Of a stretch of 64,000 nucleotides of DNA, positions 48,863-61,067 are shown piece by piece. Origin of the DNA: Epiperipatus broadwayi (lineage: Eukaryota; Onychophora; Udeonychophora; Euonychophora; Peripatidae); the NCBI GenBank assembly GCA_028023455.1, contig JAQFVV010006341.1:3132105-3196104 (forward strand), read 5' to 3'. Numbering within the stretch: position 1 is the first letter of the stretch; each line of letters opens with the position of its first letter. A program made the position numbers and the translations under genes. The notes beneath the pieces are model-generated. The model did no database searches and had not been told where the DNA came from. It was given only the letters and a program-made list of their open reading frames with translations.

Positions 48863-49115
48863 ATCTAAAGTGTCTACAATGATTTTTTTTAAATGGCAGA
48901 GACAAGCAAATCCACCAGTTCATACTTATCTAAAAGTATTTGTAGTAATTTTTTTTGAAATGGTAGAAGCAAGCCAGTCAACGAATTCAGCGTTATCAAA
49001 AGTATCAACAATAAATAATTTTAAAATTGTGGAAATAAGCAAGTAAATTAATTCATATTTTTCTTAAAAAAGTATCTGCAAAAACTTTTTTTTTAAATAG
49101 AGCAAATCAACTTAT
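48863..49115. repeat. Degenerate tandem repeat, about 67-bp period
   Basis: At least three and probably four units each contain (A)TCTAAAAGTAT.., an A/T run, AAATGGxAGA, AAGCAA and TTCATxCTT in the same order (starts near 48863, 48929, 48996 and 49067). The units are strongly diverged. Confidence 0.7.
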
Positions 49116-50089
49116 TGAAGCTATACATGAGGCAAGCAGTCTGAAAATTCAAACTTGAGACATTTGTAAGAAGTGAAAATAATCGGGTAACTATGAACTT
49201 TCATTAACAGATCTTTTATTCTTACTTATTAAAAGTAAACCTTAATTTATTGGTCAAAGCATTTTTTCTTTTGATACAGAAACATTAAAGGCTTGTTTAT
49301 CGACAGTTATTCTCGATATTACATAACATAACACAAACACAGTTTAAATCTTTAAACTTAAATTTTCATTATATATTTTTTATTTTTTTTTATTATATAT
49401 TGTAATAGTGAAATGTTTTTTTTTTATTGTTCATTTGTTATGATAAGGAGCAACCTATAAATATATGCATTTATAATGTTTTTTTTATTTATCTTTTTGC
49501 ATATTAAATTTGATATAATGTATTTTATTATCTTTTGCTCAAGGTTGCAAGAATATTTTTTTATATATGTGATTTATGTATTAATCCCTAATATAAAGGG
49601 AACACATTTTAAAAATATATGTTGACATATCACAGGGTGTGTGTGCATGTGTAACTGCTTATACAAACACGTCAAAAGAATAGGGTATGCATGATTAGTT
49701 TAAATATGGTAAATTTAAAAGCAGGGCTTCACATTTGAATGGAAGTGAAATAAAACACACAAGTTACATATAAATTTATTTTTATGATATAATAAGTTAG
49801 GAAAAGTCTTAAATAAGCATTCAATGAAATATTTTTTTTTAAAATGTCATTTTAAGCCAGCTTATTTTAAAATATTAAAAATGGCAAACTTGTGTATAAG
49901 TTTATTTAGTTATGTGTATATGAAATTTTGTATTAATTCTATATGTAATTAATATAGTAATGATACAATTGTATATTTAGTAATTTAATTTATAAAAAAA
50001 ATAATATTAATAAATATAGTTATATATCTTAATTGATTTCAAGTTGTTATTAAAAATATTGTTTTTCTTGTCTTGATTTTATCGTTTTA

Positions 50090-50712
50090 AATGATCATCA
50101 TCATCTCTCGCAGATATTAAGAATCATCAGCACTTGCAAATATGAAGCAAGCGCTGCAACATGTTAAGCAAGCTAGAATGTTGACTTACATTTAAGTATT
50201 TAGGGATTATTCTTGATAATAACCAAGTTTTAATAATTATAGGTTAATAATAGAAAGCTAAAATTATGTTGTGCCCATGAGTTCTGATCATCCTCATCAA
50301 AGATGGATATCACATTATTGGTTAAAACACCGTTTAAACATAATACTATATAAGAGTTATGATCGCCATCATCATTGATTTAATAAATTATAAGCATTAA
50401 ATCTATTGTTTAACATAATTAATATATTTAGTAAATAGGGGTTTATAGAAAGTTGAATATCATGCGTAGAGATGCGTGATGATCAGTCATCACCACTGGT
50501 ATTATTGAATCCTAGTTTTAACTATAAAAATATTTTAGTAAATAACCATAAACTTATATAAATGCTAGTGAATGTAATATTTAAATCCCATTTTGACAAA
50601 GGATGATTTTAAAAAGTGCTTATGAGTTTATAAAGATAAATTTATTGTTGTGAGTTTATTAATAAGCTATGGCTGATATCATCATCATTATTATTATCAT
50701 CATTATCATCTT
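50090..50712. repeat. ATC/ATT-triplet rich stretch
   Basis: Clusters such as GATCATCATCATC (50093), CGCCATCATCATTG (50364) and ATCATCATCATTATTATTATCATC (about 50680) recur within unique sequence. This looks like imperfect microsatellites. Confidence 0.55.
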
Positions 50713-53113
50713 TATATTGTGATAAATAACTAAGTTAAGTAACTAGTTTCATGGCATCAGTAATGGTCTTCACGATGCTTGTTTGGAAGCCATTAATAAG
50801 ATTATACTTGTCAGTTCATCAATATACGGAAAACTGAGCTAGTAATATCTATAAGAGTCTTGAATATATAAATTTTGGTAATATTGGGATCTTATAATTT
50901 TATTGACATAGATAAAATAAAAGAATGCCATTTTTTTGTTCATTTGTCATCCATGTCATGTGTAGTAAAAATGTACCGAATGAGTTTGAACTCAGTACAC
51001 TCTAAACAGATATTTATCTAGATTTAAAACAATCTAGAGGTGCTCGTGGGAAAACACATGTACCTAGCTAAACTGAATAAAGAGTGATTTAATCCCTTTC
51101 CAATATTAACTTTATATATTTTTTTATAAGTTGTTATAAACAGCACCAGCGTGTGACCATGAATGGTCGTATATACATGGAAAGAGGAATGAGAAGGATT
51201 CTTGGTTAAAAGAACCTATTATTGGAGTTAAGCATAAGGCACTCCAGGGATCTCACAGTGGGTAATTTTATTCAGTTGCTATATTTAATATTATTTTATT
51301 TGGTGACAATGGCTAGTATGTTTTATTGATCAAATGACTTCCCAATATCGAAATATTTTAAATCTTTCATGATGAAAGTTTCAATTTTCATTTTGTTATT
51401 TTATATTGAGAAATGAGATAATTTATTTATTTCATTATTAGCATGACAGAATTAATATTTAGGATAGTTGCAAATGGGCTATAATGTTATATTTAATTAA
51501 TTAGAAATAGACACCCAAATAGAGCATATGATATATCCTGTTTAGTTATTGAATTATAGCAACTATGATTTTATCACTCATCTATATATTTATAGTCGGT
51601 CACAAAATAACAGCCTTTTTCCTCATTACATTATTTGGTATTCTGTTACAAATGGTAGTCTAATTTTTCTTACTGTTTAAATGGCACAGATTATAAACAT
51701 ATTTTAATAATTAATAATTTTGTCTATCTATCTATTTTATTTTTATTTTCTGTTACAAATATTTTTTTATATTCTGTTACAATATATATATATATATTGT
51801 GAATATTCAGATAAATGATCAAGATATTTAAAAAGAAAATAAAGAAGTTTGTTGATCTTGTTTGATTTTTCTTGTGCTTGATAGACAGATAATGGAAGAT
51901 CTTGGAAATATAGATTTAGAATGATCACCAAGGCAACCTAAAGCTTTTAAATAGAATTGTTTACTGTTGATTCTAGCTTTAAAATAATAAATTCGCTATA
52001 ATCAAACTTAAGAAAAACATATAGGTAAATAAATAAATTTTGAAAACAATTTAGTATGATCTAAAAGTTTACTTAAATAGGATCGATATTATTCTACATA
52101 TTTCATGTATATTAATGCAGTCACCATAGTAACATTATTACATATAATTCAATGTTTTTGTGTTATGTATTGTAACAGTCAAGTTTGTACATTCGCGTAA
52201 CAGAATTCAGAATCCAAGCAAAAGAGACCGAAGCTGACCAGACTAGGACTGTACCATCCAGAGTCCGACCGCACTTCAACTCGTAAGCCAGGATTCCAAG
52301 ACTCAAGACCCTACGAATGACCACCTTGAACTTACACGTAGTATACCTCTTTCCACACGGCCGACATAGGTCACGGAGAAGCAATGAGACTCATAACAAA
52401 AAAAAATGGAATTTATTAACTGTATATATTTAAAACTAATTAATGCATCGGAAATCACATATATAATATAGAGAATTTTGAATTGGATTGAAATAAATAA
52501 GATCGAGATCAGAGTAATTTATTAAATTGTATGTTTATTTTTGCAGATTAAATTTGACGATTTTATCTATATTACTCTTGCATTTTACAATTAAAATGCG
52601 CGTAGCATCTAACATTTTGGAGAGCGCTTTAACCTTCTCTCCTTACAATTAAAATTATTTTACATTTGTTATTTTATTTGATGAAGTTAAATATTGTTTT
52701 CATCATTTGCTTTATTATCTTATTGATCAGTCACTGCATTGTAGCTATGGGGCAGATTATGCTAATCCCTCTTATTTCATGGTTTTCAGCTAAGTAATCA
52801 GACGAAGCCTTGTTTTCACATATATGTGAAACATTTAAAGTCAAATTTATCTATAATATTATTAGTTCAAACTATTGTATATGAGACCGAAACTAGCTCT
52901 TGAATATGTCAGACAATGGCTGAAACTTAATTTAAGGGAGGAAGAGTTGGCAACCAAAAGAACTAATGCGCTATAGCGCTGGTAAACAGTTATAATAAAT
53001 GTTGCTCTGCGGATGGATTAATATTTAGGGTTTTGTGATCAACACTGGAGCCCTATGACCGATCGCCATGCTGCTAAAGAGGGTTGGGGTAGCTAACACT
53101 ATTGCCTGGAATT

Positions 53114-53121
53114 TGACGTCA
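53114..53121. promoter_or_regulatory. CRE-type palindrome in E6 left LTR
   Basis: TGACGTCA, identical to the octamer in the E1 LTRs. Confidence 0.45.
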
Positions 53122-53650
53122 GGTCTTATTCATGTGCGACCCAAGGAGTGTAAGAGGGATGGCCGTTCCGAGTCCCATCTTAAAGAAAAATGCAACATAA
53201 ATCCGCCAAGCAAAATGTATAATAAAATTATCACATCCGCCAAGCAAAAGAGTTGAAATAATTTAATATTTAGCCACGAGAACGATAGCTAATCAGTGGA
53301 ATCATTAGCGCCAACTCTAATATAGCATTTTAAATATCATATGCTATACGTGGGCGTACTTTTAAATATTCTTTGCTTTCTAGTTTCAATCTCAAATAAC
53401 ACATTTGATTACGCGATTAATTAATAAAAACAAAAAAAAGGGGAAAAAATATATTTGGAGGGCTTTTACAAAATGAAATAAATAACAAATATACTTATTC
53501 AAGGCTTGGATATTGCTTAGTGAAAATTAAATTGAAATTTACTTTGGGTTAAAACAAGATTCCCATTTTAAAATTGCAAACAAATAATTAAATAATCAAG
53601 GTCAAAATAATAATCAGCACATAGCCAATTCTTAACAGTTATTTAAGAGG

Positions 53651-53755
53651 GTTTCGAAACAGCGTGCATTAAGCTACGATAAATAATTATTAAATGAAGA
53701 GGGGTCATTCTCTCTTCTCTCTATTATTAATATTGAATGCCCGCTGTTTCGAGGC
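53651..53755. repeat. Long-range inverted repeat in E6 left LTR
   Basis: GTTTCGAAACAGCGTGCATT pairs with AATGCCCGCTGTTTCGAGGC at 17 of 20 positions, across a 65-nt AT-rich loop. It is also present at 59434-59535 and, diverged, in E4. Confidence 0.75.
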
Positions 53756-55321
53756 ATTAGCATATAATTTATATTTTAAAATAAAAATAAAGAAACCATA
53801 GTCACAACTGCAGTGAAAAATTGAAAATAAAATTATTAAAATCATTTAGTTAGGAAACATTAGAAAGTAGGTCAGAATTATATAATTAAATTTAAGAATA
53901 AAATTTTACATTTAGCAATTTACTTGAATTCAAGATTTTAGAATTAAAATACATTTTGTAAGTCTAGACTTAAAGGAAAATTAATATATTGAACTGCAGT
54001 TAGAAATGGTGAGGTTACCGGTCATCTTGTGGTACTTGAGCTGGAGTTACGGGAGTCTTTGTGGCGGCTTGCGGCATCATCTTCTTCCCACGGTTAGAGC
54101 GGAGCTGTTATGGCGGCATACTGGTGATGGTGGTTTTTGGATGGAAGTAAAGGCCCGTCGCCTTCACTCTGGAGCTTAGCCAAGGCTGCCTGTTTTAGCC
54201 CGACATTTTCTCTCGCACAGATATAAAAATTATTGTCTTAACTGGATGTCAAAATGTTCACGGTTGCTTTTGGTTCAGGATACACGCTGGATTCCAAAGC
54301 TTAACGATGATCAAAGAAGGCAAAACTTCACAGATGTAGCATTCAGGCTGTCAAGATTTCAAAGATTCAAAGCTGTCAAGGTTTCCAAAAAAGTAAAAAT
54401 CTAAGATGGCTCCTCCACTTTACATGGCCTTTTTAAATGATCGCCTTATCAGCCCACACACCTTGGAATTTCATCTCCATCAAGATTACAAAATTTTTAA
54501 TTTGCTTATGAAATTAGTGGTTGACTTCAAACATGCTGACATTCCTTTTAGGTGTCATAACTTTTCTCTGATTATCAACTTTTAATTAAATCGAATTTTA
54601 ATCAGTTTAATCCGATATTAGATTTTATTTTTAATTAGTCAGGAATTTTGTTCTGATTTTATAATTTATGTGTAAAATCCCTGCTGTAAACATATTTTTA
54701 ATTAGCGAGGTCTCCAAAATAATTTAGAATCAATTAGCTAGATTATTTTAAAATTGGCTTTTCTTTTTAGAAACCTAAGGCAGGTGTGGCATATACTGAT
54801 ACAATTGTTTACAGCAAAAACTTTACTAAACTTTTAATTCTCCGAAAATACTTTTATTTTTAGAAAAAAAAATCTTTTTTCTTTTTAAAAAGAAACTTGT
54901 CAGCGCATTTGCAATCAATCACCCTTTCAATGTGTTTTTACATTAAATTGGTTTATAATAAAAATGAAACTTAAAATTTAATAAATATTTTAATCACGCC
55001 ACTATGCTATATATGTATATTCAATATAGGTGGATTATATTCCCACATACGAATTTAAGTAATAAATTAATAAATTGACGCTACATTATTACTGTTTAAA
55101 AATATTACGCAATAAAATTATACGCTATAACTCTGGCAATACTATTCACTTATAGCGTTCTTTCGTATGTGCGTATATAATGCTGTTTATATAGCCGTGA
55201 TTGCAATTTTTAGCTTACAAATCTTAATTTAGACTTATTAAACAGGTTTGAACTTAGCACAGACGAGTGGGTTATTAGGATGGTTGGTAAAACGGTGAGG
55301 GACTTGAAGACAACCGTTTCA

Positions 55322-55760
55322 TTTCCGTAAACTTACAAAAAAAAAACAATTAAAAAAAAATGACCTTGCTACAATCATGACTTTGAATTTTCGTTATCAA
55401 TTTGTTAAATAATTTCCTATTTTCCCATGCACATAAACTTATTTACTTGCTGCGCTAAGGGATTTATTTATCAGTACCTTTATACTTACGACTCTCCTAC
55501 CACCAAAAAAAAAACATACGCGCAATAAAATTAATATCAAGAGCAATATACACATTAAATCACCAATCAATCATAAAAAAAAATCATGAGATCTCAATAA
55601 ATCTGAATTAATATCCAAATGGATATTCGTCAGTTAGAAGGGGGTAGACATGTTAGTTTTTTTTTTTTTTTTTAAATATGCAGTATATATATTTAATGTT
55701 TTTTTTTTTTTTTGGGGGGGGGAGGGACAGATCCTTTTTTTTTTTTTAGCTAATAAATTT
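55322..55760 (-). other. E6 3' non-coding region
   Basis: It has many A/T homopolymers, including T and G runs at about 55656-55745. The bases next to the LTR on minus are CGGAAA, a weak polypurine tract. Short frames here come from the homopolymers. Confidence 0.6.
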
Positions 55761-56114
55761 TTAAGTAGGATCTGGGGGTTGTTTAATACTTGGCTCGTGA
55801 CTACTAAAGCCAAACCAATATCCCAACATGTCATCATCATCCTCGGATTCAGACGTCTCATTACATTCGCTTGTTGGTCTTAACAGAGGCTGACGTGGGT
55901 GCATTTTTAAGCTTCTGGCAAATTCACTCCCTTCGTATGGGATCTCGTTATTTAATTCCCAATCATCTTCCTCTAATTTCGAACCCCTTTTTGACTTCGA
56001 GTCCCGACAAACTGACTCACTAGGTGTAATCTTATCTTCCTTAACTGCTGGTTCTTTTTCTATATTTGATATAACGATATTCCCATTTTTTTTGCCTTGT
56101 TTCGCCCAGATCAT
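55761..56114 (-). CDS. E6 gag-like protein, C-terminal tail in a shifted frame
   Basis: This 117-codon acidic, low-complexity frame (residues include SESEDDDD) overlaps the end of the upstream frame. It starts where that frame crosses a run of eight A residues (56086-56093), and its extension upstream would continue the same polypeptide in the +1 frame. It has no recognised domain. It may be a true extension of the coiled-coil protein disrupted by a one-base expansion of the A run, or be reached by ribosomal frameshifting. The internal ATG is only the first Met of the frame. Confidence 0.5.
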   Translation of the reverse strand: MIWAKQGKKNGNIVISNIEKEPAVKEDKITPSESVCRDSKSKRGSKLEEDDWELNNEIPYEGSEFARSLKMHPRQPLLRPTSECNETSESEDDDDMLGYWFGFSSHEPSIKQPPDPT

Positions 56115-57183
56115 CTAAATAACTTTCTTTATTCACTCCCTTATCGTTTAATGCGACTGGTGCAAAATGTACAGATTCTTTATCCATAATGTTTTCCATG
56201 TTGATTTTCATCTCCCTTATATTAGAAATATCTTTTACACTATCTGTAGTCTTACTAATATCTGGTACAATGTTTGTCTTGCCCTGGTTGTAGGTTTGGG
56301 AACCAGTAGTTAAGTTACATTCTACAATGTCCATTTTTGCTTCCCTTATTTGTGTAATTTCTCTCTTCAATTCCTGGATGTCTTCTGTAATGGCATTTTC
56401 TTCTTGGGCAAAAACATGATTTCTATAACTCAAGTTTTCTTTTAACTCAGAAATTTCCTCTCTGATCTGTTTCTGTCCCTCTTCGTATTCTTCAATTTTT
56501 AGGCAGATATCTTGCCCCATTTTAGAGACTTTCTCCTCCATAACCATTTCCTGATGCTCAGTCTGCCCTCTAACATCTGTGAGTTGTTCTTTTAGTGATT
56601 CTATTTCCTTGTTGGTTTCTTCTCGGTTTTGATTTAATTTTTTTGTGACCTCTACTTGAACTTCTTCATATTTTTCTTGGCAGCTGATGGACAACTCCTG
56701 CCAGCTCCTACATAGCTTTTCTTCAAGTCGTTGGCCTTGCATTTCCATTTCTCGTCTCACTTCTACTATCCCTTCCTCATACCGTTTGTTTCCCTCTCTA
56801 ATTTCCTTTCCCAACACCTCAAATCTCTGCTCCATTTCTAACTTATTTTTTTGATCTCTCTCCTCTAATTTCTGACTATTTACCTCGTCTCTCTTTATAA
56901 AAATTTGAGTCATCCTCTCCAACATAAAATTCACATCCCAATTTTTATTTTTGGACTCTTCCACCTGTTTATGTTCTATTTCATTATTTACTGGTTCTTC
57001 TGAGATAATGGCAGCTTCTCCTGTAGGAATTTCCTCATCAGGGCTAAGGCTCACTTCCCCTTCTGTGCTGCTGCTCTCTTCTGCGATCTTTCTCCCTGAC
57101 CTTAACGTGATCCCTAAACATTTCCCTCCTATTTCCTTCTGTACTTTTTCCCCTTCACTCATTATTTCTTGATCCTCCTCCAT
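56041..57183 (-). CDS. E6 coiled-coil Gag-like protein
   Basis: This open frame of 380 codons starts at ATG 57181-57183 (MEEDQEIMSEGEKVQ). Residues 1-75 are acidic and include GITLRSGRKI, similar to the TLRSGR motif seen in some retrotransposon Gag regions. Residues about 80-290 are an almost uninterrupted, highly charged heptad-like stretch (E, K, Q, R with regular L, I, M, V), predicted as a long coiled coil. Residues 290-380 are polar. No capsid signature (DWW), zinc knuckle or enzyme motif is seen. E1 and E5 Gag also start with charged helical stretches, so this may be an enlarged Gag N-terminal domain; the link is inferred. A role in co-assembly with another element's Gag is only a hypothesis. 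The frame is intact although the rest of gag-pol is missing. Confidence 0.75.
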   Translation of the reverse strand: MEEDQEIMSEGEKVQKEIGGKCLGITLRSGRKIAEESSSTEGEVSLSPDEEIPTGEAAIISEEPVNNEIEHKQVEESKNKNWDVNFMLERMTQIFIKRDEVNSQKLEERDQKNKLEMEQRFEVLGKEIREGNKRYEEGIVEVRREMEMQGQRLEEKLCRSWQELSISCQEKYEEVQVEVTKKLNQNREETNKEIESLKEQLTDVRGQTEHQEMVMEEKVSKMGQDICLKIEEYEEGQKQIREEISELKENLSYRNHVFAQEENAITEDIQELKREITQIREAKMDIVECNLTTGSQTYNQGKTNIVPDISKTTDSVKDISNIREMKINMENIMDKESVHFAPVALNDKGVNKESYLDDLGETRQKKWEYRYIKYRKRTSS

Positions 57184-57909
57184 ATTATTATTATTATTTT
57201 TTTTTTTCTTATTAAACTAGATCTCAAAACAATACTGATTAATTTACTAAAAAAAAAACTTTATTGAATATACAGCTGATGGCTAAACTCCGTGAATGAA
57301 AGTGACTGGTTCACTTCCCATCCTGTTATGATGCCTTACTCTACTATGATGCCTCACTTTATACCGCTATTATTTTTATTTTGCAAGACCCGCCCATTAT
57401 TTCATAAGTTTAATAAATACAATTATAAAAATAAATAATAAAAGTTGACTCACCCTCGGTTTCTTCCAGCTGCTTTGAAATTTAATTTTAAATTCGTTCA
57501 TGATTGTAACAATATTTTGTTTTATACGTCTGTGCCAGTTTCAAACGGTAAAATTTGTATTTGACCCACTTTCCAATTTCATTCTCATTCTTATTCAATC
57601 CAATTCACAAAGTATGATTTTCATAAAAAAAAAACAAAAACGGTTTTTTCCTTTCCTTTTAAATTCCAATGTTTTTCCTCACTACCCCTGATGACAAATT
57701 TATATGAGGATGACCTATAGCTTATTTAAATCATCCTCGGGCGCCAGTCACCAGTGAGCAAGAAAGCTTAACAAAATTAAACTCAAAATTTACCAAAAGT
57801 CATTTGAAAAAAATTTTTTTTTTTTTTTTTTTTTTAGCAAAAATTTTTTTTTTTTTCATTTTATATGTATCTGATCATTGGTCTCTTCAGGGGTGGAAAT
57901 AAGTTACAA
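57184..57909 (-). other. E6 leader
   Basis: Non-coding; it contains a long T/A homopolymer block at about 57807-57856. Confidence 0.6.
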
Positions 57910-57930
57910 GCCCCACGATTTGGGCGTCCA
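57910..57930 (-). other. E6 primer-binding-like site
   Basis: On minus this reads TGGACGCCCAAATCGTGGGG, then C: the lysine-type site with small insertions. It is 23 nt from the LTR end; the spacer starts TAGTATTTTTTTTT. Confidence 0.65.
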
Positions 57931-58897
57931 AACCTGGTGAAAAAAAAATACTATGTAACAGTCAAGTTTGTACATTCGCGTAACAGAATTCAGAATCCAA
58001 GCAAAAGAGACCGAAGCTGACCAGACTAGGACTGTACCATCCCGAGTCCGACCGCACTTCAACTCGTAAGCCAGGATTCCAAGACTCAAGACCCTATGAA
58101 TGACCACCTTGAACTTACACGTAGTATACCTCTTTCCACACGGCCGACATAGGTCACGGAGAAGCAATGAGACTCATAACAAAAAAAAATGGAATTTATT
58201 AACTGTATATATTTAAAACTAATTAATGCATCGGAAATCACATATATAATATAGAGAATTTTGAATTGGATTGAAATAAATAAGATCGAGATCAGAGTAA
58301 TTTATTAAATTGTATGTTTATTTTTGCAGATTAAATTTGACGATTTTATCTATATTACTCTTGCATTTTACAATTAAAATGCGCGTAGCATCTAACATTT
58401 TGGAGAGCGCTTTAACCTTCTCTCCTTACAATTAAAATTATTTTACATTTGTTATTTTATTTGATGAAGTTAAATATTGTTTTCATCATTTGCTTTATTA
58501 TCTTATTGATCAGTCACTGCATTGTAGCTATGGGGCAGATTATGCTAATCCCTCTTATTCCATGGTTTTCAGCTAAGCAATCAGACTGAAGCCTTGTTTT
58601 CACATATATGTGAAACATTTAAAGTCAAATTTATCTATAATATTATTAGTTCAAACTATTGTACATGAGACCGAAACTAGCTCTTGAATATGTCAGACAA
58701 TGGCTGAAACTTAATTTAAGGGAGGAAGAGTTGGCAACCAAAAGAACCAATGCGCTATAGCGCTGGTAAACAGTTATAATAAATGTTGCTCTGCGGATGG
58801 ATTAATATTTAGGGTTTTGTGATCAACACCGGAGCCCTATGACCGATCGCCATGCTGCTAAAGAGGGTTGGGGTAGCTAACACTATTGCCTGGAATT

Positions 58898-58905
58898 TGA
58901 CGTCA
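58898..58905. promoter_or_regulatory. CRE-type palindrome in E6 right LTR
   Basis: TGACGTCA, conserved with the left LTR. Confidence 0.45.
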
Positions 58906-61067
58906 GGTCTTATTCATGTGCGACCCAAGGAGTGTAAGAGGGATGGCCGTTCCGAGTCCCATCTTAAAGAAAAATGCAACATAACGAGAAAGTTTAAATG
59001 TATAATAAAATTATCACATCCGCCAAGCAAAAGAGTTGAAATAATTTAATATTTAGCTACGAGAACGATAGCTAATCAGTGGAATCATTAGCGCCAACTC
59101 TAATATAGCATTTTTAATATCATATGCTATACGTGGGCGTACTTTTAAATATTCTTTGCTTTCTAGTTTCAATCTCAAATAACACATTTGATTACGCGAT
59201 TAATTAATAAAAACAAAAAAAAGGGGAAAAAATATATTTGGAGGGCTTTTACAAAATGAAATAAATAACAAATATACTTATTCAAGGCTTGAATATTGCT
59301 TAGTGAAAATTAAATTGAAATTTACTTTGGGTTAAAACAAGATTCCCATTTTAAAATTGCAAACAAATAATTAAATAATCAAGGTCAAAATAATAATCAG
59401 TACATAGCCAATTCTTAACAGTTATTTAAGAGGGTTTCGAAACAGCGTGCATTAAGCTACGATAAATAATTAAATGAAGAGGGGTCATTCTCTCTTCTCT
59501 CTATTATTAATATTGAATGCCCGCTGTTTCGAGGCATTAGCATATAATTTATATTTTAAAATAAAAATAAAGAAACCATAGTCACAACTGCAGTGAGAAA
59601 ATTGAAAATAAAATTATTAAAATCATTTAGTTAGGAAACATTAGAAAGTAGGTCAGAATTATATAATTAAATTTAAGAATAAAATTTTACATTTAGAAAT
59701 TTACTTGAATTCAAGATTTTAGAATTAAAATACATTTTGTAAGTCTAGACTTAAAGGAAAATTAATATATTGAACTGCAGTTAGAAATGGTGAGGTTACC
59801 GGTCATCTTGTAGTACTTGAGCTGGAGTTACGGGAGTCTTTGTGGCGGCTTGCGGCATCATCTTCTTCCCACGGTTAGAGCGGAGCTGTTATGGCGGCAT
59901 ACTGGTGATGGTGGTTTTGGATGGAAGTAAAGCCCCGTCGCCTTCACTCTGGAGCTTAGCCAAGGCTGCCTGTTTTAGCCCGACATTTTCTCTCGCACAG
60001 ATATAAAAATTATTGTCTTAACTGGATGTCAAAATGTTCACGGTTGCTTTTGGTTCAGGATACCCGCTGGATTCCAAAGCTTAACGATGATCAAAGAAGG
60101 CAAAACTTCACAGATGTAGCACTCAGGCTGTCAAGATTTCAAAGATTCAAAGCTGTCAAGGTTTCCAAAAAAGTAAAAATCTAAGATGGCTCCTCCACTT
60201 TACATGGCCTTTTTAAATGATCGCCTTATCAGCCCACACACCTTGGAATTTCATCTCCATCAAGATTACAAAATTTTTAATTTGCTTATGAAATTAGTGG
60301 TTGACTTCAAACATGCTGACATTCCTTTTAGGTGTCATAACTTTTCTCTGATTATCAACTTTTAATTAAATCGAATTTTAATCAGTTTAATCCGATATTA
60401 GATTTTATTTTTAATTAGTCAGGAATTTTGTTCTGATTTTATAATTTATGTGTAAAATCCCTGCTGTAAACATATTTTTAATTAGCGAGGTCTCCAAAAT
60501 AATTTAGAATCAATTAGCTAGATTATTTTAAAATTGGCTTTTCTTTTTAGAAACCTAAGGCAGGTGTGGCATATACTGATACAATTGTTTACAGCAAAAA
60601 CTTTACTAAACTTTTAATTCTCCGAAAATACTTTTATTTTTAGAAAAAAAAATCTTTTTTCTTTTTAAAAAGAAACTTGTCAGCGCATTTGCAATCAATC
60701 ACCCTTTCAATGTGTTTTTACATTAAATTGGTTTATAATAAAAATGAAACTTAAAATTTAATAAATATTTTAATCACGCCACTATGCTATATATGTATAT
60801 TCAATATAGGTGGATTATATTCCCACATACGAATTTAAGTAATAAATTAATAAATTGACGCTACATTATTACTGTTTAAAAATATTACGCGATAAAATTA
60901 TACGCTATAACTCTGGCAATACTATTCACTTATAGCGTTCTTTCGTATGTGCGTATATAATGCTGTTTATATAGCCGTGATTGCAATTTTTAGCTTACAA
61001 ATCTTAATTTAGACTTATTAAACAGGTTTGAACTTAGCACAGACGAGTGGGTTATTAGGATGGTTGG

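Larger units (their letters stand above)
48498..52170. other. AT-rich sequence between E5 and E6
   Basis: No exon or RNA gene was recognised. It holds a hairpin, a degenerate tandem repeat and a stretch rich in ATC/ATT triplets (50090-50712), each noted separately. Confidence 0.5.
52171..55321 (-). repeat. E6 3' LTR (left copy)
   Basis: It contains the CRE octamer (53114-53121), the paired arms 53651-53670 and 53736-53755, and the terminal hairpin 55288-55321 (one arm base mutated to TAAAAC). Short frames inside recur in the right LTR only by homology. Confidence 0.95.

Noticed and set aside
55656-55745. Long T and G homopolymer runs with overlapping frames on both strands.
   Set aside because: The frames encode only homopolymer residues (F, K, G, P) and are artefacts of low complexity.
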